Source: an uncultured Clostridia bacterium
GTDB lineage: Bacteria; Bacillota; Clostridia; Oscillospirales; CAG-382
Direction of reading: 5' to 3'
Assembly: GCA_944375955.1 (NCBI GenBank)
Contig: CALWBE010000058.1
Location: 1 to 48,237 of the forward strand
Length of the DNA stretch: 48,237 bases
In this document: positions 31,950 through 41,164 of the stretch, in pieces
Numbering within the stretch: position 1 is the first letter of the stretch
Layout: each line of letters opens with the position of its first letter
Program-made: the position numbers and the translations under genes
The notes under the pieces: generated by a model
What the model saw: only the letters and a program-made list of their open reading frames with translations
The model's database searches: none
What the model was told of the DNA's origin: nothing

Positions 31950-32419
31950 TTATGCCTGATATAATTGAAATTAAAAAAACTGATATTTTGGATGCCCATG
32001 ATATTGCACAAACAGAGAAAATTTGTTTTGCGGTTCCGTGGTCAGAAAAAAGCATACATGAGTTTCTTGAAAATGAATTTTCTGTTTCATTTTCTGCAGT
32101 ATGCGGAAATAACATCATCGGATATATTGGAATGTATGTGCTTCAAAGTGAAGGTGAAATTGCAAATATTGCTGTAAATCCAGAATATAGGCGTCGCGGT
32201 ATAGCATCCATGTTGATAGAGCATATTATCAGATATTGCAGTAAAAATAACATTTCAAAATTAAAACTTGAGGTTCGTGAGTCAAATGCTCCCGCACTTA
32301 AACTGTATGAAAAATTCGGATTTTTTCAAGTCGGAACAAGAAAAAATTACTATATAAAACCTAAGGAAAATGCCGTATTGATGGACAAAAACATAAGTGC
32401 GGTTTCGGAGAATATTTAA
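31946..32419 (+). CDS. rimI: Ribosomal-protein alanine N-acetyltransferase
   Basis: 157 aa GNAT enzyme. The acetyl-CoA binding motif is VNPEYRRRGIASMLIEH, and EIANIAV, ESNAPALKLYEKFGF and the end VGTRKNYY are RimI signatures. It acetylates the N-terminus of ribosomal protein S18 in known cases. The start overlaps the phosphatase stop (ATGA) and tsaD begins 3 bp after the stop, the common rimI-tsaD arrangement. No tsaB or tsaE was found in the window. Confidence 0.9.
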   Translation: MIMPDIIEIKKTDILDAHDIAQTEKICFAVPWSEKSIHEFLENEFSVSFSAVCGNNIIGYIGMYVLQSEGEIANIAVNPEYRRRGIASMLIEHIIRYCSKNNISKLKLEVRESNAPALKLYEKFGFFQVGTRKNYYIKPKENAVLMDKNISAVSENI

Positions 32420-32422
32420 AAA

Positions 32423-33460
32423 ATGAAAATATTAGCAATAGAGTCATCATGCGATGAGACATGCGCGGCAGTCGTATGCGACGGAAGACGTGTATTATCA
32501 AATATCGTGGCCTCTCAGGTTAAGACACATGCACTTTATGGCGGAGTTGTTCCTGAAATAGCGTCAAGAGCTCATTCTGAAGCTATTTCAGGTGTAACAA
32601 TCAAAGCTCTTGAAGCTGCGGGGTGTTTGCTTTCTGATATTGACGCTGTCGCAGTGACTAATACTCCCGGACTTATCGGTGCTCTTCTGGTAGGAGTCAA
32701 TTTTGCGAAATCGCTTGCTTATGGCATAGGAAAGCCTTTAATACCTGTTCATCATATAAAAGGTCATATTGCTGCCAACTATGCCCATTTTAACGGTGAA
32801 AACGGGAAAAATTTTCTTGAGCCCCCTTTTACTGCACTTGTAGTTTCTGGAGGACACACATCTCTTATTAATGTGCATTCTTACACGGATCTAAGTGTGA
32901 TCGGTGCAACAAGAGATGATGCGGCCGGTGAAAGCTTTGATAAAGTTGCCCGTATACTTGGTCTCCCCTATCCCGGCGGTGCAAAAATGGACGCAGCTGC
33001 GAAGAACGGTAATAAAAACGCCTATTTTTTTCCTGAAGCAAAAGTAAAAAACAGTCCCTATGATTTTTCTTTTTCAGGTCTTAAGACCTCTGCGGTAAAT
33101 CTTATACATAATGCAGAGCAAAAAGGAGAAAAAATAAATATAAATGACATAGCTGCTTCATTTACATCAGCTGTTGTCAATTCTATATCTTCGCGGATTG
33201 AGCTGTTTTTCAGCGAAAACAAAAGCGCTTCTTCAAATAAACTTGTTCTTGCCGGCGGTGTTGCCGCAAACAGTCATTTAAGATCGGCTTTGCAAAATTT
33301 ATGCGATAAATATAGCGTTGATTTTTTTGTTCCTCCATTAAACCTCTGCGGCGACAACGCAGTTATGATCGGATGTCAGGGATATTATGAATATATATCA
33401 AAAAATCGCAGTGATTTTTTTGATTTGTCTTTAAATGCTTATGCAACAAGCGAATTTTAA
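32423..33460 (+). CDS. tsaD: tRNA threonylcarbamoyladenosine synthase TsaD
   Basis: 345 aa, normal length. ESSCDETCAAVV opens the ASKHA fold, HHIKGHIAANY supplies the two metal-binding His residues, and GESFDKVARILGLPYPGG and NLCGDNAVMIG are invariant family motifs. TsaD transfers the threonylcarbamoyl group to A37 of ANN-decoding tRNAs. ATG 32423 follows the rimI stop closely; no strong ribosome site is visible, suggesting coupling. Confidence 0.96.
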   Translation: MKILAIESSCDETCAAVVCDGRRVLSNIVASQVKTHALYGGVVPEIASRAHSEAISGVTIKALEAAGCLLSDIDAVAVTNTPGLIGALLVGVNFAKSLAYGIGKPLIPVHHIKGHIAANYAHFNGENGKNFLEPPFTALVVSGGHTSLINVHSYTDLSVIGATRDDAAGESFDKVARILGLPYPGGAKMDAAAKNGNKNAYFFPEAKVKNSPYDFSFSGLKTSAVNLIHNAEQKGEKININDIAASFTSAVVNSISSRIELFFSENKSASSNKLVLAGGVAANSHLRSALQNLCDKYSVDFFVPPLNLCGDNAVMIGCQGYYEYISKNRSDFFDLSLNAYATSEF

Positions 33461-33484
33461 ATTTTTTTTGACAGAAAGAGTAAA

Positions 33485-34153
33485 ATGATGAACCAGGAAC
33501 CTAATTCAAAACAAATTTCAACAGCAGTAATACGCAGACTACCCCGCTATTTCCGTTATTTGCGCGAGCTGATAAGATCCGGTGTATCTCGAATTTCATC
33601 AAAAGAGTTATCCGAACGGATGAATGTGACCGCCTCGCAGATAAGGCAAGATCTCAATTGCTTTGGCGGCTTCGGGCAACAGGGCTATGGCTATAATGTA
33701 AATCATTTGTACAATAAAATTTCAGCGATTTTAGGTACTGACCGTGGTTATACTGCTGTTATTATTGGAATAGGAAATCTCGGAAAAGCTCTCGCAAATA
33801 ATCCTCTTTTTGAGAAGAGAGGTGTAACTATAACCGGTCTTTTTGATATCAGCCCTGAGGTTATCGGATCAAATGTGGGCGGTGTTACTGTATCTGATTT
33901 TAGTGAAATAGAGGAGTTTTTAAAATCAAACAAAACTGATATTGCCGTATTGACAGTACCTAAAAACCAAGCAAAAGACGTAGCGGAAAAACTTGCTGAA
34001 TGCGGTATACGCGGATTTTGGAATTTTTCGAATATGGAACTTTCTCTTAAAGAATTCAACGTAAAAATAGAAAATATACATCTTGGAGATACGCTTATGA
34101 CGCTCTGTTATGAGCTTGCAAAAAGCGATGATGAAAAGAATAAAACTATGTAA
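33485..34153 (+). CDS. rex: Redox-sensing transcriptional repressor Rex
   Basis: 222 aa. The N-terminal winged helix (RLPRYFRYLRELI, ISSKELSERMNVTASQIRQDL) is followed by a Rossmann NADH domain (VIIGIGNLGKAL) and the C-terminal swap helix (LGDTLMTLCYELA). Rex senses the NADH/NAD+ ratio and represses fermentation and respiration genes in anaerobic Firmicutes. RBS is AGAAAG-like before ATG 33485, and the second codon is also ATG, so the start may be one residue later. It ends the dCMP deaminase-rimI-tsaD run and is followed by a 34-nt perfect palindrome acting as terminator. Confidence 0.95.
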   Translation: MMNQEPNSKQISTAVIRRLPRYFRYLRELIRSGVSRISSKELSERMNVTASQIRQDLNCFGGFGQQGYGYNVNHLYNKISAILGTDRGYTAVIIGIGNLGKALANNPLFEKRGVTITGLFDISPEVIGSNVGGVTVSDFSEIEEFLKSNKTDIAVLTVPKNQAKDVAEKLAECGIRGFWNFSNMELSLKEFNVKIENIHLGDTLMTLCYELAKSDDEKNKTM

Positions 34154-34162
34154 CTTGCTAAT

Positions 34163-34196
34163 AAAATGATTTATTTCCATGGAAATAAATCATTTT
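34163..34196. terminator. Perfect 34-nt palindrome after rex
   Basis: AAAATGATTTATTTCCA meets its exact reverse complement at the centre CCATGG. AT-rich with flanking A/T runs; probably terminates rex. Confidence 0.7.
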
Positions 34197-34211
34197 AAAA
34201 TATAAAAAAAT

Positions 34212-34251
34212 AAACTCTATAAGAGGATTATTCTTCCCTATTATAGAGTTT
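34212..34251 (-). terminator. Terminator of the DUF6062 gene
   Basis: AAACTCTATAA (34212-34222) pairs with TTATAGAGTTT (34241-34251); on the minus strand a run of Ts follows the stem. Confidence 0.75.
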
Positions 34252-34269
34252 ACAAAATTTTATATAAGT

Positions 34270-34959
34270 TTATTTATCTGATCCGTTTAAAAAGGCTATA
34301 GATCTTTCTACTGCGTCTTTCGCATCGCCCCAAGGTTCATCGTTATATCTATAATCGAACTTTTTGCAAAACCATGATATATCTTCAGACAATTTGTCAA
34401 AATATGTAATTTCTATATTGTTCAGCATATTAAGAAACTCAGGATAAAGCTTTTTTGCCATTTTTGCCGAAGCTGCCTTTATAAACTTTGAATAATGCGG
34501 AAGGCAAAAATAATTCTGGTTTTCTGTTTTTTTTCTGAATTCTTTGTCTCGTTCCCAAAGTAAAACGGCAGTCTCTACCATTCTTGAAAGCTTTTCATCT
34601 ATTTTTTTGCAAACATAGCAGCTTTGGCATAGTGTGTCAATGTTTTTTGCGGCAGCTGAACCTGCATCTTTTACAAAAACAGAGTGTTTTATTTCAATGC
34701 TTTTTTTTATTGATGCTAAGTGGCTTTCTATCATAAGCCCCATTCCCAGCCTGTTTTTCATATTAAACATTCGATCATTATGTTCTCTGCAAAAACCGAG
34801 CTTATTAGTCTGAATGCGTATATCAGGCTCCATCATGGAAGCACCGAGAATCAAATCAAGCTCGTCAGTTTCAAGTTTTTTGTAAAGTCTGCAAAATGGG
34901 CATCCGTCATTGCTCTCAAACGCTTCGTTTACAGGTATTGTATATATTTTTTCTTCCAT
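34270..34959 (-). CDS. DUF6062 family protein
   Basis: 229 aa, soluble, helical and of unknown function. Paired Cys motifs are evenly spread: CPFCRLY (near 20), FCREHNDRM, CQSCYVCKK and FCLPHYSKF. This pattern of Cys/His pairs suggests metal binding, and the family (DUF6062) is widespread in clostridia. The start is ATG 34959 with AGGAATG nearby upstream. It is transcribed alone from the promoter at 34990-35018, divergent from the DNA glycosylase gene. Confidence 0.85.
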   Translation of the reverse strand: MEEKIYTIPVNEAFESNDGCPFCRLYKKLETDELDLILGASMMEPDIRIQTNKLGFCREHNDRMFNMKNRLGMGLMIESHLASIKKSIEIKHSVFVKDAGSAAAKNIDTLCQSCYVCKKIDEKLSRMVETAVLLWERDKEFRKKTENQNYFCLPHYSKFIKAASAKMAKKLYPEFLNMLNNIEITYFDKLSEDISWFCKKFDYRYNDEPWGDAKDAVERSIAFLNGSDK

Positions 34960-34989
34960 TTATTTTCATTCCTTTTATATTTTATAAAT

Positions 34990-35018
34990 ATTATATCAAA
35001 TATTTCTTCAATAATCAA
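34990..35018 (-). promoter_or_regulatory. Promoter of the DUF6062 gene
   Basis: On the minus strand TTGATT (35018-35013), a 17-bp spacer and TATAAT (34995-34990) match the consensus well. Confidence 0.75.
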
Positions 35019-35061
35019 TAGAAACTGTGATATTAATCAAACTGTTTGGAGATAAGGCAAA

Positions 35062-35937
35062 ATGACTGACTTGTGCAATAAAATTTCTGTATCTTTTGAA
35101 AACGACTGTATAACATTAAGCGGACTTAGCAATTTTGTGCTTTCCGACATATTTGACTGTGGTCAGTGCTTTCGTTTCAACAAAATGAAAGACGGTTCGT
35201 ACGGAGGTGTGGCTTACGGAAAATATATAGAACTTTCTCAAGCAGGAAGTTTTGTAAAGATTAAAAACACTGAACCTTGCGACTTTGAAAACATATGGAA
35301 AGATTTTTTTGATCTTGATTTTGATTACGAAAAATGCATAAGTGATTTCAATTTTGACAAAACTCTTACAGCTGCGGCAAAATTTGCCGGAGGAATAAGA
35401 ATTTTGCATCAGGAACATTGGGAAACCTTATGCTCGTTTATAATTTCCCAAAACAACAATATCCCTCGAATAAAAAAGATAATTGAAACTTTATGCCGTA
35501 CACTTGGAGACGCCGTATTCACAGACGATAACGGAAACACTTATTATTCCTTTCCTACTGCTGAAAAAATACTTGAAGCTGGAGAAAAAACTATTTATGG
35601 CTATAAAACAGGCTTCAGGGCCAAATACATAATAGATGCCGCAAAAAAAGTTGTTGATGGAACAGTTAATTTTAAAGAGATAGAAAAAATGGATACGGAT
35701 GGCGCAATAAAAACACTGTGTTCAATATATGGAGTAGGCCCAAAAGTTGCTTCATGTGTTCTGCTTTTTTCGTTTAGAAAATATGACTGTTTCCCTGTTG
35801 ATGTTTGGGTAAAAAAAATACTAAAAAAATATTATCCTGAATTTCCTGGAAAAGAATATTTTGGGCAATATGCAGGTATAGCTCAGCAATACCTGTTTTA
35901 TTACGAGCGCTGTCAAAGCGGCGTATTTTTAAATTAG
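35062..35937 (+). CDS. ogg: 8-oxoguanine DNA glycosylase (OGG1-type)
   Basis: 291 aa. The N-terminal OGG_N domain has FDCGQCFRF. The HhH-GPD domain has the hairpin GVGPKVASCVLLF, with the catalytic Lys in PKVA, and the Asp in FPVDVWVKK. TLCSFIISQNNNIPRIKKII is the typical HhH lead-in. The enzyme removes oxidised guanine paired with cytosine and cuts the strand. The C-terminus lacks an iron-sulfur cluster, as expected for this family. ATG 35062 has GGAGATAAGG upstream. It lies 18 bp before the next gene. Confidence 0.92.
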   Translation: MTDLCNKISVSFENDCITLSGLSNFVLSDIFDCGQCFRFNKMKDGSYGGVAYGKYIELSQAGSFVKIKNTEPCDFENIWKDFFDLDFDYEKCISDFNFDKTLTAAAKFAGGIRILHQEHWETLCSFIISQNNNIPRIKKIIETLCRTLGDAVFTDDNGNTYYSFPTAEKILEAGEKTIYGYKTGFRAKYIIDAAKKVVDGTVNFKEIEKMDTDGAIKTLCSIYGVGPKVASCVLLFSFRKYDCFPVDVWVKKILKKYYPEFPGKEYFGQYAGIAQQYLFYYERCQSGVFLN

Positions 35938-35955
35938 TCTTTATTTTAAAAGGAA

Positions 35956-36606
35956 ATGACACAAATGAACTCTGAAATTAATTCGAATATTGATAGTGAT
36001 TCCGTTATTGCATCGCGATGCCCTGAATGCGGAGCGATTATAGCTGAAAGACTTACTAATCTTACACAGACTCCCGGAAGCGAGAATATTATAAAATGCA
36101 AGATATGCGGGAAAAGCAGCATGACTATAAGATTTTGCCCAGACGGAAATATACGATTGTCGGTGCCGTGTCTTTTATGCGCTCATCAGCACCCGTATAC
36201 GCTTAAATCATTTAGCTTTTTAGAGAAAAAACTGTTTATTTTACCCTGCTCTTATTCCGGGCTTGATATTTGTTTTATCGGAAGCGAAAAAAATGTAGAT
36301 GAAGCGTTAAAACTCAGCGCAAAGCAATTGAAACAGCTTTTTGAAGAGCGTGACAATGAAGAAGTTTCAAAAAATTTTCTTAATGCAGATATAATGCAGG
36401 AAGTTATGTATGCAATTGAGGAACTTGCTATAACAAACAGGATAGCGTGTGACTGCGGTGAACCTAATCTTGCTATTGTAGTCGACTATGATAAAGTGTG
36501 CGTCTCCTGTAAGGACTGCGGATGTAAAAAGATATTATACGCCGCTGAAAAAGATGACGTAAATGCCGCTTTGGAAATAAAAAAACTTCGTTTAGAAAAA
36601 ACCTGA
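35956..36606 (+). CDS. Multi-zinc-ribbon protein of unknown function
   Basis: 216 aa, function not recognised. Cys pairs suggest three metal sites: CPECGA with CKICGK near residues 22-54, CLLCAHQHPY near 73, and CDCGEP with CKDCGCKK near 165-196. A helical middle (KQLKQLFEERDNEEVSK) links them. There is no membrane segment. AAAAGGAA lies before ATG 35956; a second ATG at 35965 is possible. It follows the glycosylase gene by 18 bp, so it may share its transcript. Confidence 0.78.
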   Translation: MTQMNSEINSNIDSDSVIASRCPECGAIIAERLTNLTQTPGSENIIKCKICGKSSMTIRFCPDGNIRLSVPCLLCAHQHPYTLKSFSFLEKKLFILPCSYSGLDICFIGSEKNVDEALKLSAKQLKQLFEERDNEEVSKNFLNADIMQEVMYAIEELAITNRIACDCGEPNLAIVVDYDKVCVSCKDCGCKKILYAAEKDDVNAALEIKKLRLEKT

Positions 36607-36678
36607 AATTACTAAGTAACACTAACGCATGTCCTCTCATAATATGTTATCAGAAGATGTTAAGGGAGGAGGATGGCA

Positions 36679-36771
36679 ATGAGCTGCTTCGGAAACGCTT
36701 TTTCGGATGACAACATCTGGATCATTATCCTTATCGCTGTAATTATTCTCTGCTGCCTTTGCGGGGGTTAA
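36679..36771 (+). CDS. 30-aa Cys-rich single-span membrane peptide
   Basis: GGGAGGAGG (36664-36672) lies 6 nt before ATG 36679, an exceptionally strong ribosome site. The product is MSCFGNAFSDDN, then a 14-residue hydrophobic helix starting WIIILIAVII, then CCLCGG and the stop. An in-frame ATG at 36673 abuts the ribosome site and is unlikely. A 21-bp perfect terminator follows directly, so this is a defined transcription unit. It resembles the tiny Cys- and Gly-rich membrane peptides of clostridia, some related to sporulation proteins such as YjcZ, though no family is certain. The end with three Cys could bind metal or form disulfides. Confidence 0.75.
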   Translation: MSCFGNAFSDDNIWIIILIAVIILCCLCGG

Positions 36772-36785
36772 TTAGCAAAACAAAT

Positions 36786-36830
36786 AAATACAAAAACAAA
36801 GTCCACTTTGTGGACTTTGTTTTTGTATTT
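36786..36830 (+). terminator. Very strong terminator after the 30-aa gene
   Basis: The arms at 36786-36806 and 36810-36830 are perfectly complementary over 21 bp around a TTT loop, with a TTTGTTTTTGTATTT tail. Confidence 0.9.
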
Positions 36831-36867
36831 AAAATAAAAACTGAAATTATGTTTTTTTAAATTTATA

Positions 36868-36896
36868 TTGCAAAAATAAATAATTTTTGATATACT
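36868..36896 (+). promoter_or_regulatory. Promoter of the DUF3048 lipoprotein gene
   Basis: TTGCAA (36868-36873), a 17-bp spacer and TATACT (36891-36896), 50 bp before the start codon. Confidence 0.65.
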
Positions 36897-36946
36897 AATT
36901 ATATTATTGAATTTTCTATAATAATTAAGTGATCAGGTGATAAAAA

Positions 36947-38125
36947 TTGTGTTACAATAAAAAGGAAAAATTAAATGTTTTATATGCTCTTGTAATTCTT
37001 GCAGTTATATCAATATGCTCTTTCTGGTTTTCGGGCTGTAAAAAGGACAGCTCGGTTCCAGCTTCTTCAGATGGAGAAAACAATACTATAATTTCAGATT
37101 CTGACAATATTGATAAAAATAATGATAATATTTCTAATGATACAGATACAGACAATGAAAATCAGTTGCCTGAATTTACGAATCCTCTAACCGGACTTCC
37201 ATGCGATGAGGCTACCTTAACAAGACGTCCTATCGCAATTATGATAAATAATATTAAACAGGCAATTCCTCAACACGGAATATCTGAGGCGGACATTATA
37301 TACGAATGTATTGTCGAGGGCGGAATTACAAGACTAATGGCAATTTACTCTGAATATGATACTTTGCCTCTTATTGGCTCAGTAAGATCATCACGCGATT
37401 ATTATATCGATATAGCACAGTCTCATGATGCAATCTATGCGCACTGCGGCGGAAGTGAAGATGCATACAACACAATAGCAAGCCGTAATATTGATAATAT
37501 AGACGGAGTTTTGGGATCTTACACTGAATCTACTATGTACTGGAAAGACAGTGAACGTGTACAAACCATGGGATATGAGCACGCATCCATGACTAACGGA
37601 GAAAATATATCTGAAGCTATAAAAAATTTAGGGTTTCGTACAGAAATAACAGAAGGATTTTCTCAGCCCTTAATCTTTAACGAAAGTGATTTAGATATTG
37701 ATGGAGAACCGGCAAATTCTGTTACCGTAACGTATTCTTTTTATGCCCAATCATTCTTCTTGTATGATACAGAAAAAAAAGAGTATTTAAAAGGTCAATA
37801 TGGAGACGCTCATATTGATGCTAATACAAATGAAACGCTTACGTTTAAAAATATTATAATTCTCGGTGCTGTATACACAAATACGAACGACTCTTACAAT
37901 CATTTAAATCTTGATTTTACCGGCTCAGGAAAAGGCTACTATATTTCAAACGGAAAAGCAAAAAATATTGTATGGAAAAAAGCGGACAGGCAATCTCAAT
38001 ACTCGCTTTATGAAGAAGATGGTGTTACTCCGCTTACCGTTAATCCCGGAAAATCTTATATAGGTATATCTAACGGTCTTTCATGCGTTACTTTATCGGA
38101 TACTTTTGATTACACTATCGAATAA
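36947..38125 (+). CDS. DUF3048 (YerB-like) lipoprotein
   Basis: 392 aa. Start TTG 36947 has AGGTGA 6 nt upstream. A membrane stretch with the lipobox-like FWFSGC (Cys near residue 31) and an Asp/Asn-rich spacer (about 35-70) lead to the DUF3048 domain: NPLTGLPCDEATLTRRPIAI, ISEADIIYECIVEGGITRLM, IGSVRSSRDYYIDIA. The C-terminal YerB domain follows (YHYNHLNLDFTGSGKG-like, ending YTIE). Function is unknown; family members are exported and conserved in clostridia. argS begins 21 bp after the stop. Confidence 0.88.
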   Translation: MCYNKKEKLNVLYALVILAVISICSFWFSGCKKDSSVPASSDGENNTIISDSDNIDKNNDNISNDTDTDNENQLPEFTNPLTGLPCDEATLTRRPIAIMINNIKQAIPQHGISEADIIYECIVEGGITRLMAIYSEYDTLPLIGSVRSSRDYYIDIAQSHDAIYAHCGGSEDAYNTIASRNIDNIDGVLGSYTESTMYWKDSERVQTMGYEHASMTNGENISEAIKNLGFRTEITEGFSQPLIFNESDLDIDGEPANSVTVTYSFYAQSFFLYDTEKKEYLKGQYGDAHIDANTNETLTFKNIIILGAVYTNTNDSYNHLNLDFTGSGKGYYISNGKAKNIVWKKADRQSQYSLYEEDGVTPLTVNPGKSYIGISNGLSCVTLSDTFDYTIE

Positions 38126-38146
38126 ACGAAAGGACTTCAAACAAAT

Positions 38147-39862
38147 ATGTATAATTACAAAACTGAGGCTGCGCAGTTTTTATCAAAAAATGCGGATTCT
38201 CTAAATGCTTTATCCGTAGATCAGATTTCGGATATGATTGAGATTCCGCCGGATAAAAAAATGGGAGATTTAGCGCTTCCCTGCTTCAAACTGAGCAGGA
38301 TCTTAAAAAAAGCTCCGCCGGCAATTGCTGATGATCTCAAAAATTCTTTGATTTTAGACAGCGAATTTTCAAAAATATTTAAAAACGTCGAAAGTATATC
38401 CGGATACCTTAATTTTTTTATAAATGAGAGCACATACTGCGAAACACTAAAAGACATTCTATCTTCACCAGACACATACGGTTCAAGCAATACAGGTAAC
38501 GGAAAAACAATAGTTATTGACTATTCTTCTCCTAATATTGCAAAACCTTTTCATATAGGTCATTTGCGCTCTACCGTGATTGGTCAGTCAATAAAAAATA
38601 TTTTTAAGTTCAGCGGATATAGCTGCATAGGTGTAAATCACCTCGGAGACTGGGGAACTCAATTTGGAAAACTTATCGTAGCGTATAAAAAATGGGGTTC
38701 AAAGGAAGATATAGAAAACCGCGGTATAAAAGCACTTACAGATATTTACGTAAAATTTCATAAAGAAGCTGAATCAGATCCAGATCTTGAAAATGAGGCG
38801 CGACAGGCTTTTGCAAAGCTCGAAAGACACGACGAAGAATACTTTAATCTTTGGCAATGGTTTGTCGATATAAGTATCAAGGAATTTAAAAAGACTTACC
38901 AGCTTATAGGAGCTGATTTTGAATCATGGCTTGGTGAAAGTTTTTATTTTGACAAAACAGAAAGAGTAATAAATGAGCTTAAATCTAAAAATCTTCTGAC
39001 CTTGGATGATGGCGCTTATATAGTAAAGCTTGACGATTACGGAATGAATCCTTGTCTTATACTTAAATCCGACGGCTCTACAATTTATGCTACGCGTGAT
39101 ATTGCTGCTGCAATATACAGGAAAGAAACATACAATTTTGATAAATGTATTTATGTTACTTCTGCCGGGCAAAGCCTTCATTTCGCGCAATTTTTTAAAG
39201 TTATAGACCTAATGGGTTATGAGTGGGCAAAAGATCTTGTTCATGTTCCATTCGGAACTGTAAGCATTGCAGGTGCAAAACTTTCGACTCGTGATGGAAA
39301 TATAGTGCTACTTGAGGATCTATTTAAAGATGCGATATCTAAAACTCTTGAGATTATAAATGAGAAAAATCCTGATCTTGAAGACAAAGAAAATGTCGCG
39401 AAGGCAGTCGGAGTAGGTGCAGTTATTTTCCACGATCTGTCTAACAACCGTATTAAGGATATAAACTTTGTATGGGATGACGTGCTTAGTTTTGAAGGAA
39501 ATACAGGCCCTTATGTACAGTACACATATGCCAGGTGTGCTGGTATAACAGATAAAGCTGATAGTAAAATAGACTTGAAAAATTTAGTTTTAACTAATGA
39601 ATTAGAATGTGATCTTTTAAGGACTCTTCACGAATTTCCGGCAAAAGTAGGACAAGCTCGCGATGAACTTGAACCTTCAATAATTACAAGATATCTGCTT
39701 GATGTGTGTCAGTCTTTTAATCGTTTTTATCATGACTGTCCAGTGCTGAAAGCAGATGATGCTAATATTCGGAATACCCGCATAGCTCTCGTATCTGCGA
39801 CTGCTTCTGTTCTTAAAAACGGTCTTTCTCTAATCTGTCTTAAGACACCTAAAAACATATAA
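38147..39862 (+). CDS. argS: Arginyl-tRNA synthetase
   Basis: 571 aa. It has the class I signature PNIAKPFHIGHLRST (HIGH box), GDWGTQFGKL and, at the C-terminus, the DALR anticodon-binding domain ending KNGLSLICLKTPKNI. KMSKS is replaced by a KLSTRDG-like loop (GAKLSTRDGNIV), normal for ArgS. The N-terminal Add-1 domain (DKKMGDLALPCFKLS) is present. AACGAAAGGA lies before ATG 38147. No T-box leader was seen. Confidence 0.97.
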   Translation: MYNYKTEAAQFLSKNADSLNALSVDQISDMIEIPPDKKMGDLALPCFKLSRILKKAPPAIADDLKNSLILDSEFSKIFKNVESISGYLNFFINESTYCETLKDILSSPDTYGSSNTGNGKTIVIDYSSPNIAKPFHIGHLRSTVIGQSIKNIFKFSGYSCIGVNHLGDWGTQFGKLIVAYKKWGSKEDIENRGIKALTDIYVKFHKEAESDPDLENEARQAFAKLERHDEEYFNLWQWFVDISIKEFKKTYQLIGADFESWLGESFYFDKTERVINELKSKNLLTLDDGAYIVKLDDYGMNPCLILKSDGSTIYATRDIAAAIYRKETYNFDKCIYVTSAGQSLHFAQFFKVIDLMGYEWAKDLVHVPFGTVSIAGAKLSTRDGNIVLLEDLFKDAISKTLEIINEKNPDLEDKENVAKAVGVGAVIFHDLSNNRIKDINFVWDDVLSFEGNTGPYVQYTYARCAGITDKADSKIDLKNLVLTNELECDLLRTLHEFPAKVGQARDELEPSIITRYLLDVCQSFNRFYHDCPVLKADDANIRNTRIALVSATASVLKNGLSLICLKTPKNI

Positions 39863-39898
39863 AAATTAAGATAAAAAATAATTAAAGGGAGTTTATTT

Positions 39899-40630
39899 AT
39901 GTCAGGACATTCAAAATGGAAAAATATAATGCACAAAAAAGAAAAAACCGACCTTCAACGTGCAAAAATATTTACAAAAATCGGTAAAGAAATGACAATT
40001 GCCGTACGAGAAGGCGGTCCAGACCCGGCATCTAACTCAAAGCTTAAAGATCTTATAACAAAAGCTAAAAGCAATAATGTACCAAATGATAATATTGAAA
40101 GAATTATAAAAAAAGCAGCCGGAGACAGCGATGCAGCAAAATATGAAACGATAAATTATGAAGGTTATGGGCCATCCGGAGTTGCCGTAATCGTTGAAAC
40201 GACCACAGATAATAGAAATCGAACCGGAGCAGATATGAGACACTATTTTGACAAATTTGGAGGCAATCTTGGTCAGACCGGATGCGTATCTTATTTGTTT
40301 GCTGACAAAGGACTAATTGTTATTGAATCAAACGGCATCGATGAGGAAAAATTAATGGAGGATGCTTTGACTGCCGGAGCAGAAGACATTCTTTCTGAGG
40401 ACGGAGTATTTGAAATATACACCTCCCCTGACGATTTTTCGGCTGCCTGTGACAGCCTTGAGCAAGCCGGATACAAATTTGCATCTGCAGAGCAGACCAA
40501 AATACCGTCTAATTATATCACTCTTACAGATGAAGAGGATATCACTAAAATGAACAGGCTACTTGAAATGCTTGATGACAATGATGATGTAATAAATGTA
40601 TGGCATAACTGGGAGAATTCTGAAGAATAA
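39899..40630 (+). CDS. yebC: YebC/PmpR family protein
   Basis: 243 aa. SGHSKWKNIMHKKEKTD at the N-terminus, NNVPNDNIERIIKKA, YEGYGPSGVAVIVE and the acidic C-terminal domain with WHNWE are diagnostic. Family members bind DNA or assist translation of proline stretches, depending on the paralogue (recent literature); which applies here is unknown. AAAGGGAG precedes ATG 39899. It lies 36 bp after argS. Confidence 0.95.
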   Translation: MSGHSKWKNIMHKKEKTDLQRAKIFTKIGKEMTIAVREGGPDPASNSKLKDLITKAKSNNVPNDNIERIIKKAAGDSDAAKYETINYEGYGPSGVAVIVETTTDNRNRTGADMRHYFDKFGGNLGQTGCVSYLFADKGLIVIESNGIDEEKLMEDALTAGAEDILSEDGVFEIYTSPDDFSAACDSLEQAGYKFASAEQTKIPSNYITLTDEEDITKMNRLLEMLDDNDDVINVWHNWENSEE

Positions 40631-40667
40631 TATTTCATTTAAACTTTTGACACTATGAGGTGATGTT

Positions 40668-41060
40668 ATGAAAAGAATTACAGCGTTTATACTTATTTTA
40701 ACAACAATGGTTTTTATTTTCACATCATGCGGACAAAAAACCAAAAACGTATCAGTTATTATTGCCGATGAAATATCAACAGAAAATGCTATTGATATAT
40801 CCGGCAGCGTCAGCGTTACGGAAAATGCCAATGCCGGAGAATGTATACGTCAGCTATGCAATTTAAATGATATTGAAATTGTCGGAGTAGACGAAGGATT
40901 TATAACATCTGTCGGAGGCGTTGAAAACGAAGGAGATTATGCTTGGATGTTTTATGTTAATGGCGAGCTTTCAGATGTTGGAGTGTCAGGATATACTCCT
41001 GAACCTGACGATGAAATAAAACTTGTATATATAGATTGGTCAGGACTCTTTTCTGAATAA
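40668..41060 (+). CDS. DUF4430 lipoprotein
   Basis: 130 aa. A lipoprotein signal ends in IFTSC (Cys near 21). The mature part has the DUF4430 fold: AGECIRQLCNLNDI, then YAWMFYVNGELSDVGVSGY and PEPDDEIKLVYIDW. This domain is related to the C-terminal part of transcobalamin and occurs in surface adhesins and cobalamin-binding proteins; the ligand is unknown. AGGTGATGTT precedes ATG 40668. A long terminator follows at 41165. Confidence 0.82.
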   Translation: MKRITAFILILTTMVFIFTSCGQKTKNVSVIIADEISTENAIDISGSVSVTENANAGECIRQLCNLNDIEIVGVDEGFITSVGGVENEGDYAWMFYVNGELSDVGVSGYTPEPDDEIKLVYIDWSGLFSE

Positions 41061-41164
41061 AACTTTCTTTTTATCCTATTTTTTTGCTCTTTAGTTCTCT
41101 CAATTATTAAAATATAAGTTTTGTTCCGGATTTTTAATATGTAATTTTTAAAAGAAATGTTATT

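Noticed and set aside
38126..38146. T-box leader for argS (and likewise before lysS)
   Set aside because: The gaps before argS (21 bp) and lysS (17 bp) are far too short for a T-box, and no NNTGGNACCGCG-like box is seen.
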